Assembly (NCBI GenBank): GCA_022702545.1
Contig: JAHRBC010000006.1
Coordinates: 2,604,001 to 2,668,000 of the forward strand
From: Phycomyces nitens
Taxonomy: Eukaryota; Mucoromycota; Mucoromycetes; Mucorales; Phycomycetaceae
Direction: 5' to 3'
Length of the DNA stretch: 64,000 nucleotides
The notes beneath the pieces were generated by a model, which made no database searches, was not told the origin of the DNA, and saw nothing but the letters and a program-made list of their open reading frames with translations. Made by a program: the position numbers and the translations under genes. Of this stretch, positions 1 to 10,952 are shown one piece after another (within the stretch, counting starts at the first letter, position 1; each line of letters begins with the position of its first letter).

Positions 1-99
1 ATATTTTGCCAATTAAAAGTCACGGTTCTTTTTACAGTATAGGCCATTTTTAATATGTGATTAATTAATATTTATATTCATTTGGCAAAAAAAAGAAGA

Positions 100-1257
100 A
101 TGGTCTGCTTTACTTCTTTAACCTCAATAAATAACCATATGCATTCTACCTTGTCCACCAAAACACCCAATGGTCCCGCTAGACAAGATGCAGCAGATCC
201 CATTAGTGAATTATTGATATCAACAGATAAGAATATCAGCAGCCTACAAGATCAAGTCAAATCTATAGCAGGAATCGTCGGTGACTCCAAAGACGCCCTC
301 GCCCGTCTGGAGAAAACTGTACGCGATATCGTTGCTGCTCAGGAAATCATCAATGCCAGATTCTCAAAAGGGGATACCAGGCCAGACGTCAAACAGATTC
401 CAGACTTTACTTCTCTTCAACAAGAGAACTATGTGCCAGGAAGACGATATCCTCAAATATCTGTAAGCCTTGGGGATACGCACATGGCCGTCAAGATATT
501 TAGTCTTTTTTTTTAATAGAAAATCATCAATGAATATCTGAGAAAACCAGCCTTTACCCATAAAGATCCCTCAAGAGTCGCAGAAAACAATTCAAGGCCA
601 GGCTGGTCTCTAAACACCAGATTCAACGGTGGCTATAATCATGGTTTGGCCATGACCTTGACTGTCCACTTGCGGAACCATGAACACTCTGTTGGTATTT
701 CGACAACTGACCTTGGGAGAATCGTGAAGAATCACTTTTGCAACCAGGTGCGCGAGGCTCACAAATCTCCAGAGGCTGCGTCCAGGAAGAGGCTGACTTC
801 CAGAAGACGCCAGCGTACTGTAGTGGTAAATTTCTGGCCATGGATAAATGTATTTCTATAGAAATTGCTCAAATGATTCTCTAGCTTCTTCGCCGTCGCA
901 GCTCAGCATATCAAAAGTACAAGGAGCTGATTGACAAGGAGTTTGGAAGACCTAATTGTGACAATGTGCTACAAAAGGTGGCCATGTCGGACGATGAGAC
1001 AGACGTTGAGGATCACGTAAAGGCATATCGGCCTAGTTGGCGGAGTGATGAGGTAATTATGTGTAGTGTCTTGAGCCAAGAGAAGTATGCTGACTTGAAA
1101 GTAGCTTCAAAGATTCTTGGATTTAGTCGACTATTTCTCACACCAGTCTCTAAAGAATAAAGCACGCCAAATATTAAAGCGCACTCGACATGTCAAAGAA
1201 ACCAAACTACCCACTGATTTAGCAGTCCCACTGCCCCAATGGGCCATCAAAAAGTAA
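100..1257 (+). CDS. Uncharacterised Mucoromycota-type accessory protein, possibly broken near its 3' end
   Basis: I know no function for this gene. The reading frame opens with a coiled-coil-like N-terminus (ISELLISTDKNISSLQDQV). It continues through an intron at about 463-520 (GTAAGC..TAG) into an exon containing NTRFNGGYNHGLAMTL and a basic stretch RKRLTSRRRQRTVV. A second intron at about 826-883 leads to LLRRRSSAYQKYKELIDKEF, AMSDDETDVEDHV and RPSWRSDE. The last piece ends with LPTDLAVPLPQWAIKK and stop at 1255-1257, but no canonical splice joins it in phase to the preceding exon. The block order (RFNG..., basic region, MSDDE, RPxWRS, short ...P.WAIK tail) matches, from memory, an uncharacterised family with many copies in Mucorales genomes. 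The start could be the ATG at 100 or at 139. The gene may be a recent pseudogene. Confidence 0.5.
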
Positions 1258-1939
1258 TATATTTTTGAAATAAAGTTTCAATTTGGGTGATTTATGGATG
1301 TTCTTGACGGATACCGTTAAATCGACACACCAAAAACAACAACAAAAAGTAACCCGATTACCCATTAATCAAGTGTAAGACTTTGGTTATAAATACTTTG
1401 CTCTTTACGCATCACAGTCTACACATTAGAATCGATCTTTGAACCGTCTTTTTTTTCCCTTGTTTGGCAAAAAGGCTTTGTTAGGTCAATAAATTCCCAA
1501 ACCAAAAGTCTGTCAAGAATATACTTTGAATCAATAAAGACTCTAAACCCATATATATATATATATATTGCATGAATCTTGCTAACAATTGTTCAATACA
1601 GCTCGAACAAACTGGCAGCAGTCGGCTCTGACCTACTCTGCACACTGTTCAATTCGCTCAAAAATCAAAAAGAGGTATATGTTTAAATCAGCTATATTTC
1701 TCAAAGACCAAGAAAGCTGATACTACAGCTTATTTGTGCGCGAGGAGTTTCCTAGTCACAAAAACATCATGGGAGACATATTGCTGCTATAAAAACAGCG
1801 TCAAACATAAATCGTTGTTCATATCTCTTTCTTGGTTTGATTTCTGTCTATCCAAAAGTAAATGAAACTTGTATGTTTATTGCTTTATTAATTTGCATAT
1901 TCCATGGCTTTCCGTTGTGTCAGTTTAACGGTGTCTGTT
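1258..1939. other. Gene-free spacer
   Basis: AT-rich sequence with a short (AT)n run at about 1551-1569. I see no coding signal. Confidence 0.6.
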
Positions 1940-3002
1940 AGGATATATAAAGAAAAACACCACACAATTTTTGATTTCCACGATTTGTTGAAAATCTTGG
2001 GTCCTGATCCAATGGATCGCGAATCGATTGAACAAGAAGTTCAAACAGCAGTAAATTAGTTTAACGATGGTACAAATAGACCGGGCACAATTAAATTACT
2101 AGCTTCCAACATTGCAATTAGTGAGTTTCGCGCAAGAATTTGAATATATCTTTTATGAATACGCGTTTATTCACTTTATTAGATTTTCAGAGCTGGGCCT
2201 ACACAATTTTATTTTGGAACATATTGGATCTACAAAAAAATATCGCGTCAAAACGCGCTAGGGTGTAATAAGAGGGCACTTGAGGAAACTCCAAAAAAAA
2301 AGCTTCCTCTTAAAACGAGTTAACTGAGGCTGAAAAGGATTTTCCAAGGTTAGTAATTGCAATAAATCATTATAATGGGATATATCTAATCGTTTGTACT
2401 TGGCCTTGGGTTAAATTCAATCATTGATTTAACCAATAACAGCACAAAACCTAGCAGTCAGCGCTCGCTATCTAACACGGATACCTGGAAAGAGTTTAAG
2501 AATAGATTCCATGTTTCTCGTGAGATGAAAGACATTCCGTCCGAAACCAAGAAGTTGAAAGAAGTGGAGGATATGGCTATCTTTGATGAGCAACAAGCTT
2601 ATAAGGCCTGTCTTGCACACTAAACCGAGTACGCGTTTCTGCAAGAAGAAACATATTTTGAAGTTTATTCGAATGTACTCTGGTTACTCCACAGGAAAAG
2701 CTCGCCAGTTCATCGGGAGAATCCCAAATCTGGCACTGAGCAGGATTTCGTTGGTGAAGTTTGGTTGCCTATCATCATATCAATTTTCAGCGACGATCTC
2801 CTAAAAGTTCAATGGTACATGGTATATAATACCTTCGATTGAAAAAAAAAAGGTGTTTATAAAAGAGATTTGATTTCAGAGCTGTCAACTGCAGCTAAAA
2901 GGAGACTCTACCAGGGTTCCGATCAAACTTTGTGAGATCGAGTAGACTTGTACGTCATGGCAAGCATCGGGAATAAGAACTACTATGTTCTTATTGAATA
3001 AA
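1940..3002 (+). pseudogene. Degenerate gene of a second Mucoromycota-expanded family
   Basis: Three separated stretches read as protein on the + strand but carry in-frame stops. About 1968-2120 reads IFDFHDLLKILGPDPMDRES and stops at TAG (about 2057). About 2451-2810 reads LSNTDTWKEFKNRFHVS, runs to a TAA at about 2623, then continues in the same frame as TEYAFLQEETYFEVYSNVLW and EQDFVGEVWLPIIISIFSDD. About 2878-3002 reads LKGDSTRVPIKLCEIE, stop, then TCTSWQASGIRTTMFLLNK. The phrase DFVGEVWLPI is typical of the N-terminal part of large uncharacterised Mucorales proteins, from memory. The C-terminal half of such a protein appears broken at 45.7-46.7 kb. Stops in every segment argue for a pseudogene rather than missed introns. 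Confidence 0.5.
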
Positions 3003-3284
3003 CCCACCTAGTTTTTATCAGTCAATGCATAATCCTTGAGCCATCTAATCACAAAGCTATAGACGTCTTGGGTGCATATATACTAAGTTTATTTGATTTT
3101 TGAAATGTGATTTCATAAATTCAAGTTTATAGGGGGCTCTGTATTTTATTTACTTGTTTATTATGAAATTTGTGGTGTGCAGTAGGCTTGTAAGATATAA
3201 AAGCAATAAATAAATTAAAGAAAAGAAAGAAAGAAAGAAAGAGGTTTAGAGTGGGGTTTGATGGATTAGTTGGTGCCAGCAAAC

Positions 3285-4864
3285 TTATGCCATTGATCCA
3301 AACTTGTTTCGTTGGCTTTGTTTAGAGTGCGTCTTTACATGGCGAGCGACCTGGTCAGCTCGAGGAAACGCCTTTCCACATGGAATAAAAGAGCACCTGA
3401 ATGGCCGTTCTCCTGTATGGACTCTCATCTAGGATGGAAAGCTCAGGTCGTGTGTGTGTGTTTGGGCACGAATCGACTCACGACTTACATGTTTTGTTAA
3501 ATTACTGCTCTCTGAAAACTTCTTTTCGCAACCCTGATATTTACAAGCAAATGGCTTTTCACCCGAATGCACTCTTCGGTGAATTGTCAGGGCTCCAGAG
3601 ATTGAAAACTGCTTTTCGCAGCCTTTTTCGGGACATTTGTATGGCTTTTCTCCAGTATGAGTTCGCAGGTGTTGGGTTATTATGTTTGCTTCTGAGAAAC
3701 GCTTTTTACACATGCTACATTGATATGGCTTGTCTCCTGTGTACAGTTAGACTCTAGTAGAGCCCAATCATAGAACCATTTACCTGTATGGGTCTGGATA
3801 TGGCGAATCACCTTTTGGCGCTGCGAAAACACCTTGCCCTCCCTGTCGCACTTTTCCCATCTACAGATATATTCACTTCTACCCGAACCAACATGTGTAT
3901 CTGACAAGTGTCCTGTCAATTCATCAAATGTCTCGAAGCGGTCTCTGCAGTTTAACCAACGACAGTAATGAAGAAACTGGCCAAGATGTTTAGTAAGATG
4001 GTTAAAGAGATCGTTAGAATCTTCTGTAGAGACCGTACAGGACTCCCAGTGGCATTTGAGGTCAATTGTACGGCCCCCAAGATGTATCTTGAAAAGATGG
4101 GGTGCAAGGTCATCGAGGGTATTAAAGGTGGCCGAGCATGCCAGCCATTTACACAGCATCTGTTCTCTATCCACATCCGACCGCTTTCGTTTTTGGCTAG
4201 TGGATCCACTCGGTTGATCAGGTGTCTTTTCTGTTGTTACAGGTAAAAGTGACGTAGGACTGGTGGGTTGGTTAGGAACCGACTTTTGAGGTGTGGTTGG
4301 TGGCGATCCAGAGTCTACTGATGGTTCTGATGCTGGTGAGGAGGAGGACACCTGGGCTGAGGGCTGTTCTTCTTGGGGAGTTTTGGGTGAAGGCTGGCTA
4401 GATGGAGTTGCCGCAGTCTCCTTCTCCACAGCTGCCATTGGACAACACTCGGCACAGCAGTCGTCAACAGCTGCAATAGCCATCGGAATACCTGGGAGAG
4501 TATTCTGGGGCTGAGGTGGGCGAATCGTGAGCTGTGGTCGTGAGCTGACTGAAGGGGCAATTGGACGAGGTCGGGCTATAAGATTGGGTCTAGGTGCCTG
4601 TGGTTCGGGTCTTTGCACAGCAAGTGGGCGTGGCAAGGACACTCCGGGGTAAAACAGCTGCCTCTGGGCCTGTAGGATGGTCTGTGCATTAGTTAGGTTG
4701 GGATCTGTAAGGAAGTAAAACAATCGGCTGTGGTGATGATGAGATATGCTGGGCGCAGTTGAGGTTGGAATAGTAGGCTGGTTGAAGTGGTGATGGTGGA
4801 ATGGAGGGCCATGTTGATGTTGGGACATTGAGGTGGCAACGGAAGATAAACAGCATGAATGCAT
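3285..4864 (-). CDS. zap1: Zap1-like C2H2 zinc-finger transcription factor
   Basis: This is a probable DNA-binding regulator with eight C2H2 fingers in its C-terminal half. The ATG is at 4864, followed by a His- and Pro-rich, low-complexity N-terminus (about 230 residues). Introns at 3737-3783 and 3429-3488 have canonical sites. Splicing them adds an eighth finger ([19 protein letters not shown]) and ends at TAA 3285. Fingers 1-4 are of the looser CxWxxC type (CKWLAC, CHWESC, CRWLNC, CRWEKC). Fingers 5-8 are linked by TGEKPY-type linkers. The linker and finger around [18 protein letters not shown] and [12 protein letters not shown] match, from memory, the DNA-binding region of yeast Zap1, the zinc-responsive activator. 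The zinc role is inferred from that likeness. A PacC/Gli-type regulator is the alternative, but the number and order of fingers fit Zap1 better. Confidence 0.8.
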
Positions 4865-6347
4865 TGTGTGCTGTGTGCCTTGTCTTTCTATTATGTGAAT
4901 GTGATTGTGATTGTATATACAGCAGGTACAAGGAGTAAATGTAAAGCAAGGTAGGTTGGTTTGGCTGACTATATAAAAATGTCTCTACACAAATAAGATG
5001 AACAAGAGGCTAAAGAGGTGGAATATGTAACCAAAATATTGTAGAGAATTATTCCACCCAGTCAAAAATATTTTATATTTTATTTTATATTTTATATATT
5101 TTATTTTGTGTATTTATTATGGTCGCATATCCAGTGCGGCGCCCCAAAATAGCTACAACAGGAAGGCCACACAAATAAATTGGTCAGGCTAGAAAGGCCA
5201 GGGATCACTGCCAAGACCATTTGGCTATTGAGCCTTTTTTATTCAAGTGTCCTGTCAACGGTGGTATTTGAGGGAAAGAATAGACAGCTGGGGGGATCTA
5301 ATTACAAAAGCACACTTGACAATACATGTCCACCAGAGATTACATTGGTAATGGAATAGGCGTATCAGGGCTGTCCCTAATAAAATGTGTATGTTGTCAA
5401 TGTGCTAATTATTCGACCACTTGATGGTATTTTGGCTACTAACAATCCTCTTTATAGATAGATGGGACAAGTGGTATTGGTGAGATATATAACAGGCCAA
5501 AAGTACATATGTAAAAACTAATGTGCCATAAGTATACGACTAGGGGTCCAAATGTTTGCTAGAGTGCTTGTAAAATGGCCAGTAATTAAGCTAGTAATAT
5601 TGCCAGTATTCCAGCTTTGGTTTCTACCCAAATATTCTTACAAATGAGCCTCATGTTTGCACTAACAAGTCTGTCAATGACTATATTGAACAATTCAAAC
5701 TGATGTCTGTTGATTTAGTTTCTGTAAATACATCTTTATATCTGGGAGAGCTAGCTGTTTAGATTGATGAAATACTTAGAAGGTAACTCGATCATGTATT
5801 GGGACATTTACTCTATGACATGTTCTAGAATAATCTTTACCAATAACCAGTGAGCCAGGGGTGGTTATTCAGGGTATCTAGATTCTTGTTATACTCTATA
5901 CAAGAGTCTTGTTAAAAGCCCATTAAAAGTACAAGAATTAAAAAAAAAGATAGAGATGGTTGGCCAGTATGTGTGGCCTTGAACAAGACAACCCCCAAAA
6001 TTCATCCGGATCACTATATCATTATATGATTATATATATATATATATTACGAGTTAATGGGTGTTTTGTCTATAAACTATCTCTTTGAAAGAATGAGAGT
6101 GAATACGACTGCATTTTATATATCAAATAGGTCTGGGGAGACTCGAGACAAGACTATTGAGCATTTCTCCAAAACACCTCGACTATTTTTTATTTTATTT
6201 TATTTTTTATTAATAATAATTTTCATTGGATTTGATTGGCGGACGGCCAAAACTTCAAAATTTTAACCATCTTTTTTGCTTTCAAGAGTCCAAATAAGAC
6301 ACTGGCATATAAAACATAAAAGAATCTTGGATCTACAAATCATTACA
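4865..6347. other. Divergent intergenic region
   Basis: This 1.5-kb AT-rich spacer lies between the zinc-finger gene (-) and the PDCD2-like gene (+) and must hold both promoters. It contains an (AT)n run at about 6031-6048 and T-rich tracts. I see no gene in it. Confidence 0.6.
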
Positions 6348-7811
6348 ATGCATGAACACGAACACGAACACGATGAGCCTGAAGCATGGGTCTCTCAGCT
6401 CGGCTATGCTGAAGATCCCGAGACACCCCTGACCGCCGACACATTTCCAAGCAAATCAGGCGGAAGACCCGTAAGGCTAATCAAAAAAATATATATATAT
6501 GTTTTGTGAATCAAAATACGTTTCTTCTGTCTTGATTGCCGATCGATCAACCTAATCTGCTCGTGTTTCTTGTGAATTTGAAAAAAAGGCATGGATGAAC
6601 CCTGAGCATGTATTGACAGCTGAACAGGCTACTTGCGGCAATTGTGATCAGCCCATGGCACTGCTTGTTCAAGTAAGGAATCCATTTTTGTTGTTGTTGT
6701 TGTATTGTATATATATATATATATATATAAGTCGGGGCAATGCATTGTGACAAGTTGACCAACCATTGTAACTAGCTCTACACTCCCGAAGACCAGCCTT
6801 TGGAAGCCTTCCATCGCACCGTCTATGTGTTTTGCTGTCAAAAGGGCTCCTGCATTAAAAAGGACTGGCGCAAAAGGTAAACTAGTCTTTATGAATGCCG
6901 TTGTACTGAATCACAACCATTTCAGCTTCAAGGTGTACAGAAGCCAATTGCCCAGAGAGAATCCCTACTGGCCTCCCCCTGGAGACGAGTCTGAAGATGA
7001 GGATGCAATGGATACCGATTTCACACCAAAGTCATTCAAGGCTCCTTCCCTGTGTGTAATTTGTGGATTGGCAGGTACAAAGCAATGCGGTCGATGCCAT
7101 AGCACCCACTATTGCTCTCGTGCCCATCAACTGGTTGATTGGAATGAGTGCAAGCACAAGATGTTCTGTGGAAAGACTCCTGACGAGAGTGTAGAGAGAC
7201 TTCGTAATGCACAAGTGTTTGGTGAAAAGGAAATCGTGAGTGAACCCGAGGGCAAAGAGGTTGAAGAGTTGGAAGAAGAAAAGTACCGCAAGAAGATCCA
7301 AGAGGCTGGCACAGTAGAGGAAGTAGAGGACGATGTAGAGTATGGTAAGTAGCCAGCTGCACCTTGGCATGCATTCTCACGCGTGTCATGAATGGTTGTA
7401 GACGATGCTCCCGTGGACTCAAAGGTGTCTGTGGATGACACTTTCTTGCAGTTTCAGCTGCGTCTTCAGTTGAACCCTGACCAGGTTCTTCGTTATGATC
7501 GTGTCGAGTACGACATGCCCGACAGAGAACCTCTGTGGGTCCAAAAGGATCAAAAGCCAGAGAGCATTCCTGCCTGTGAAAAGTGTGGTGGTGTGCGTAC
7601 CTTTGAGTTCCAGATCCTCTCGACCATCCTCAACTTCCTTGCTGTCTCTCATACTTCTGAAGATTCGCTTGACTGGGGATCCCTCTATATCTATACCTGT
7701 AAACACAACTGTGCTCTGACAGACGTCTTTGCTGCCGAGTATATCTGGAAGCAAGACTTTTCTGCTGACGGTATGCGCCTGGGTGGTGAGGCCCCACCAA
7801 AGAAGCGTTAA
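6348..7811 (+). CDS. PDCD2: PDCD2/Tsr4-like protein with MYND zinc finger
   Basis: This family escorts ribosomal protein S2 in 40S assembly (Tsr4 in yeast, PDCD2 in animals). Five exons (6348-6470, 6589-6672, 6776-6876, 6926-7344, 7402-7811) join in phase to give 378 residues, the usual length. The N-terminus has the family pattern LGYAED and GGRPAW, with the tryptophan completed across intron 1. It is followed by CGNC and CCQKGSC zinc-binding pairs. A MYND finger follows (CVICGLAGTKQCGRC, then HYCSRAHQ, then C and HKMFC). The PDCD2_C domain fills the end (PLWVQKDQKPESIPACEKCG, FEFQILSTILNFL), closing at PPKKR. An acidic linker with EVEDDVEYG lies before the last intron. The ATG at 6348 opens with the odd repeat MHEHEHEHDEPEAW. 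Confidence 0.93.
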
Positions 7812-8038
7812 GCTTGAATACTTTCTTTCTTTTCTTTATCACTACCATCTTTTTATTATTATTATTATTATTAAAAGAAGAAGCTTACATATACGCACAT
7901 CTAGGCATTAAATATATATGTATATGTATATATGTATATCAAAATAAACATTGTTCATTATTTTTTGGTATTTTATCATGTATATTAATATGTATGTCTT
8001 AAAAAAATGCACTATTTTCCTTTCTATGATCAATCTAT

Positions 8039-9758
8039 TCATTCATCCAAAAGCTCAAGATGTCCCTTTACTGCTCCACCCACACTCACACGGTCGATAA
8101 GAAAAGTGTCGTGGCCAAACATGGCATCGAGCTCATAATAAGTAACCCGCTTGTTTCCTGCTGCCCTGAGACACTCTGCAATCTCCTTTTGCTGCCATAC
8201 GGGAAACAGGATATCCGACTGAACACCCAAGACCAGCGTAGGCATCGTCAAATTGCGCATTCCATTAATAAGATCCTGGGTGGCTGGGTCAGACGATGTG
8301 AGACTGGTGAGAGGTTGTTTTGGTGCAGTGGTAGAGTTCTTGCGCATCTCAAGTGAAGAACCATTGCCGCTAATAGTGCGACAGGCCTCGGCAGTGCTCT
8401 GGTCAGTAGAGATTCCATTCTGACGCTTCAGCTGTTCGAGCTTTGGGGTATTTCGTAGTCTCTGCTGGTTGAGTGCATCGACTGATGACTGTGACATGTC
8501 AAACATGTCCATAGCCTTGGAGATGTATAGGAGTGAATTGGGATCGTATTGGAGACAGAAACGTTCTCCTTGATGGTCCAGGTAGGTCTCGATCAAGAAG
8601 TCAGGACACAGGGCAGGAGACTGGTCTTCATGAGCACGCTTTCTTCCAAATCTCTGCTCCCACTCTGGACCAGACCGGTAACTGATGGTTGCAATCTCAC
8701 GAGCCAGCTACAAAGGACAAGCAACCGATTTGTAAGCATTGCAAGGCACACACAAGAACCAAAATAATATCCTTACCTTCATACCAACATGAGGAGGGAC
8801 TGACTTGTAGTAGAAGCCCTTGTTCCAGTTGGGATCAGACATCAAGACTAAGAGAATGAATACCACTATTGCTTTCACCAAGATCCCTTACCTTGTCTTT
8901 GTGTATGTCGAAGAGCAATTGAATAAGGATGGGAGCGCGAACAGGCCGAGATACTGACGAGCCTCTTGACTCTTTCGGGATACAGAGATGCAGCAGCGAT
9001 TGACTGCATTCCACCCATACTGCTGCCAACACTGGCATGCAGACGATCGATACCGAGATTATCGAGCAAGAGGAACTGGGCCCTAATCATATCAAACACA
9101 GTCAGGATGGGGAACCGGGTAGCATATCGTTCGTTGTCTGCAGGATCAATAGAGCTAGGACCTGTGGATCCATAGCATCCACCGATTACATTTGTGCAAA
9201 TCACAAAGAACTTGTTGGTGTCGATGGGTGAGCCAGGCCCAATGAAATCCTCCCACCATCCGGGTTTTGTGTTCTTTGAGTGGGATTTTGCGTGGGAAGA
9301 AGCAGATAGACCGGTGTGAATAAGGATCACATTGTCCTTTTTGGCATTCAACTCTCCCCATGTCTCATAGGCAATCGTAAACTTTGGCAGGATTCCACCG
9401 TGGTCCAGCAAAAAGGGCTGGTTGTATTCGAATGTCTCGTAACCCGTCACTACCTTGTCGTAACTCGGTTCTGGTCCACTGTCGAGTTCAAGAGTGCGGC
9501 TGTTGAGCTTGTCGATGCATGGGAAGGAAAGTGGAGGGTTGGAAGAGGTAGAGGAAGAGGTAGAAGAAGAGGGCTCTGATTCAAGAGGACACTGGGAGAA
9601 TATGGCTGGAGAGCGATGGAAAGCTGGGGTTTGAAAGAGTTAGGAAACGTTTTGTGGTCAATCGATTAGATACCTCGGGTGGTTTGGATGGTCTGGATAG
9701 TTCGGAGGGGTTGGATAGCCTTGAGGCCTGTCCTGGCCAGACGACGAAGGGCAGCCAT
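8039..9758 (-). CDS. Mitochondrial serine/homoserine O-acetyltransferase family enzyme
   Basis: An alpha/beta-hydrolase acyltransferase that moves acetyl from acetyl-CoA to a hydroxy-amino acid in sulfur amino-acid synthesis. Four exons (9758-9674, 9623-8892, 8847-8777, 8707-8039) join in phase to 518 residues. The N-terminus [20 protein letters not shown] has Arg and no acid residues, so a mitochondrial presequence is likely. The nucleophile serine lies in [10 protein letters not shown], the aspartate in [10 protein letters not shown] and the histidine in MFGHDTFL. Fold blocks [16 protein letters not shown] and [11 protein letters not shown] are present. The block [12 protein letters not shown] and the presequence recall the fungal cysA/cys2 proteins, which belong to the homoserine acetyltransferase family but act on serine, rather than cytosolic Met2. 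Substrate choice is inference. It is convergent with the PDCD2 gene, 227 bp away. Confidence 0.85.
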
Positions 9759-9934
9759 GATAGAGAAAGTAAAGAAAGGGCAGGATGATTGGATTTGAAA
9801 ATTTAATCTACAAATGGAACTTGATTTTGTGCCTATTAAAATGACGCGATGATCTGGCAGTCTTGTTGGACAATCTCCCCTGGATAAGCCAAAGAAGTCG
9901 AGATTTATTTTATTTCATATAAAAATATTTATAT

Positions 9935-10335
9935 TTAATCCTCGGTGGGAACATTGAATTTGTCATACACCTCGGCTATAGTAAGCTCTCGATTGACTGC
10001 GTACTAATGGAATTACTCAGCAGCCATTGGTAGCACTTATTACTTACTATCCCAAGTAGAGCAGTGGCCGAGTCTTTTATATCATTGTACTGGTGCAAGA
10101 GTTTTATGTACTCTTTGGTTATTCTCGAGGCCTCTTGTTCATCGACCCTAATATGCCAATCCTGAGCCTTGCAGACAAATATTCTTCTTCTTTATCCTTT
10201 GTCTTACCCAGATCTTGAGCACAATTCAGCATATTCAATCTTTTTTTCTTCGAGGTCCTTTGAAAATCAAATCATTTGAATAGTTTGTGTGATTAGTCAG
10301 CCATCTACCTCTTTCAAAGCCTGTAGATTATCCAT
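9935..10335 (-). CDS. swi5: Swi5/Sae3-like recombination mediator subunit
   Basis: Swi5 with Sfr1 helps Rad51/Dmc1 strand exchange. The gene is tiny and intron-rich. Exon 1 (10335-10309) encodes MDNLQALKE. Exon 2 (10257-10208) encodes DLEEKKIEYAELCS. Exon 3 starts at 10161 and encodes DWHIRVDEQEASRITKEYIK then LLHQYNDIKDSATALLG. The last exon encodes YAVNRELTIAEVYDKFNVPT and ends at TAA 9935. The tail pattern (LLHxYNxIKD..ALLG..., then ..EVYxxFxV) is diagnostic of Swi5. Total size is about 85 residues, as usual. The exon 2-exon 3 junction uses clean GT/AG sites with a 46-bp intron, but it is one base out of phase. That means either a small sequence error, an odd splice, or a broken gene. Confidence 0.72.
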
Positions 10336-10952
10336 AGTAAGAGATGGAATTGAATCAGCTCAATATTTAGCTATCTATTCATTTATTCGTATTTAAATAC
10401 CATTCAATAGAGTGATAGAAATGGCTCGTCTATCAAGTTGCACCACGTCAGACCAGCCGCAGTTCATTTACAATACTCATCTCTACTGCGCCTGCTTGGG
10501 TTACATTAATTACACAACTACACACTGAATATAGTTTGTGCTGGTAATACAAGCCATTGTGACTGAGTATCCTCACCGCAGTCCATCCTGCTCTTTTTGC
10601 ATGGATTTCAACATTAATCAATTAACCAAAAAAAAAAAACATAAAAAAAACATAAAAAAAAAGCTGTCTTTATTAGAAGAATCTCCAAAGGCTCCAAAAA
10701 ACAAGGGGGGCCAAAGACCTGCCTTGATAGAGATTCAAAAAATATATATATTTATATTATATATATATAAAAGATATATATATATATACATCTTTAAAGA
10801 TCAAGACTTTAACTGTACGCCCTTGTCTTTAAATATTTCACTACTGCGCACCTATTTATATGTCCAAATATATATAAACTTTTATATACTCTATATATTT
10901 CAATCGCTTTTGGGCAACCGATTTCCTATATATATATACATACACATATAAA
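10336..10952. other. Divergent promoter region
   Basis: This AT-rich spacer between the Swi5-like gene (-) and the tRNase Z gene (+) carries (AT)n and poly-A tracts around 10627-10790. Nothing else is visible. Confidence 0.6.

Noticed and set aside
3401..3757. 118-codon + strand ORF
   Set aside because: Antisense shadow of the zinc-finger exons.
7032..7441. Three minus-strand ORFs of 104-128 codons
   Set aside because: They are shadows of the PDCD2 coding exon, whose zinc-finger motifs are clear.
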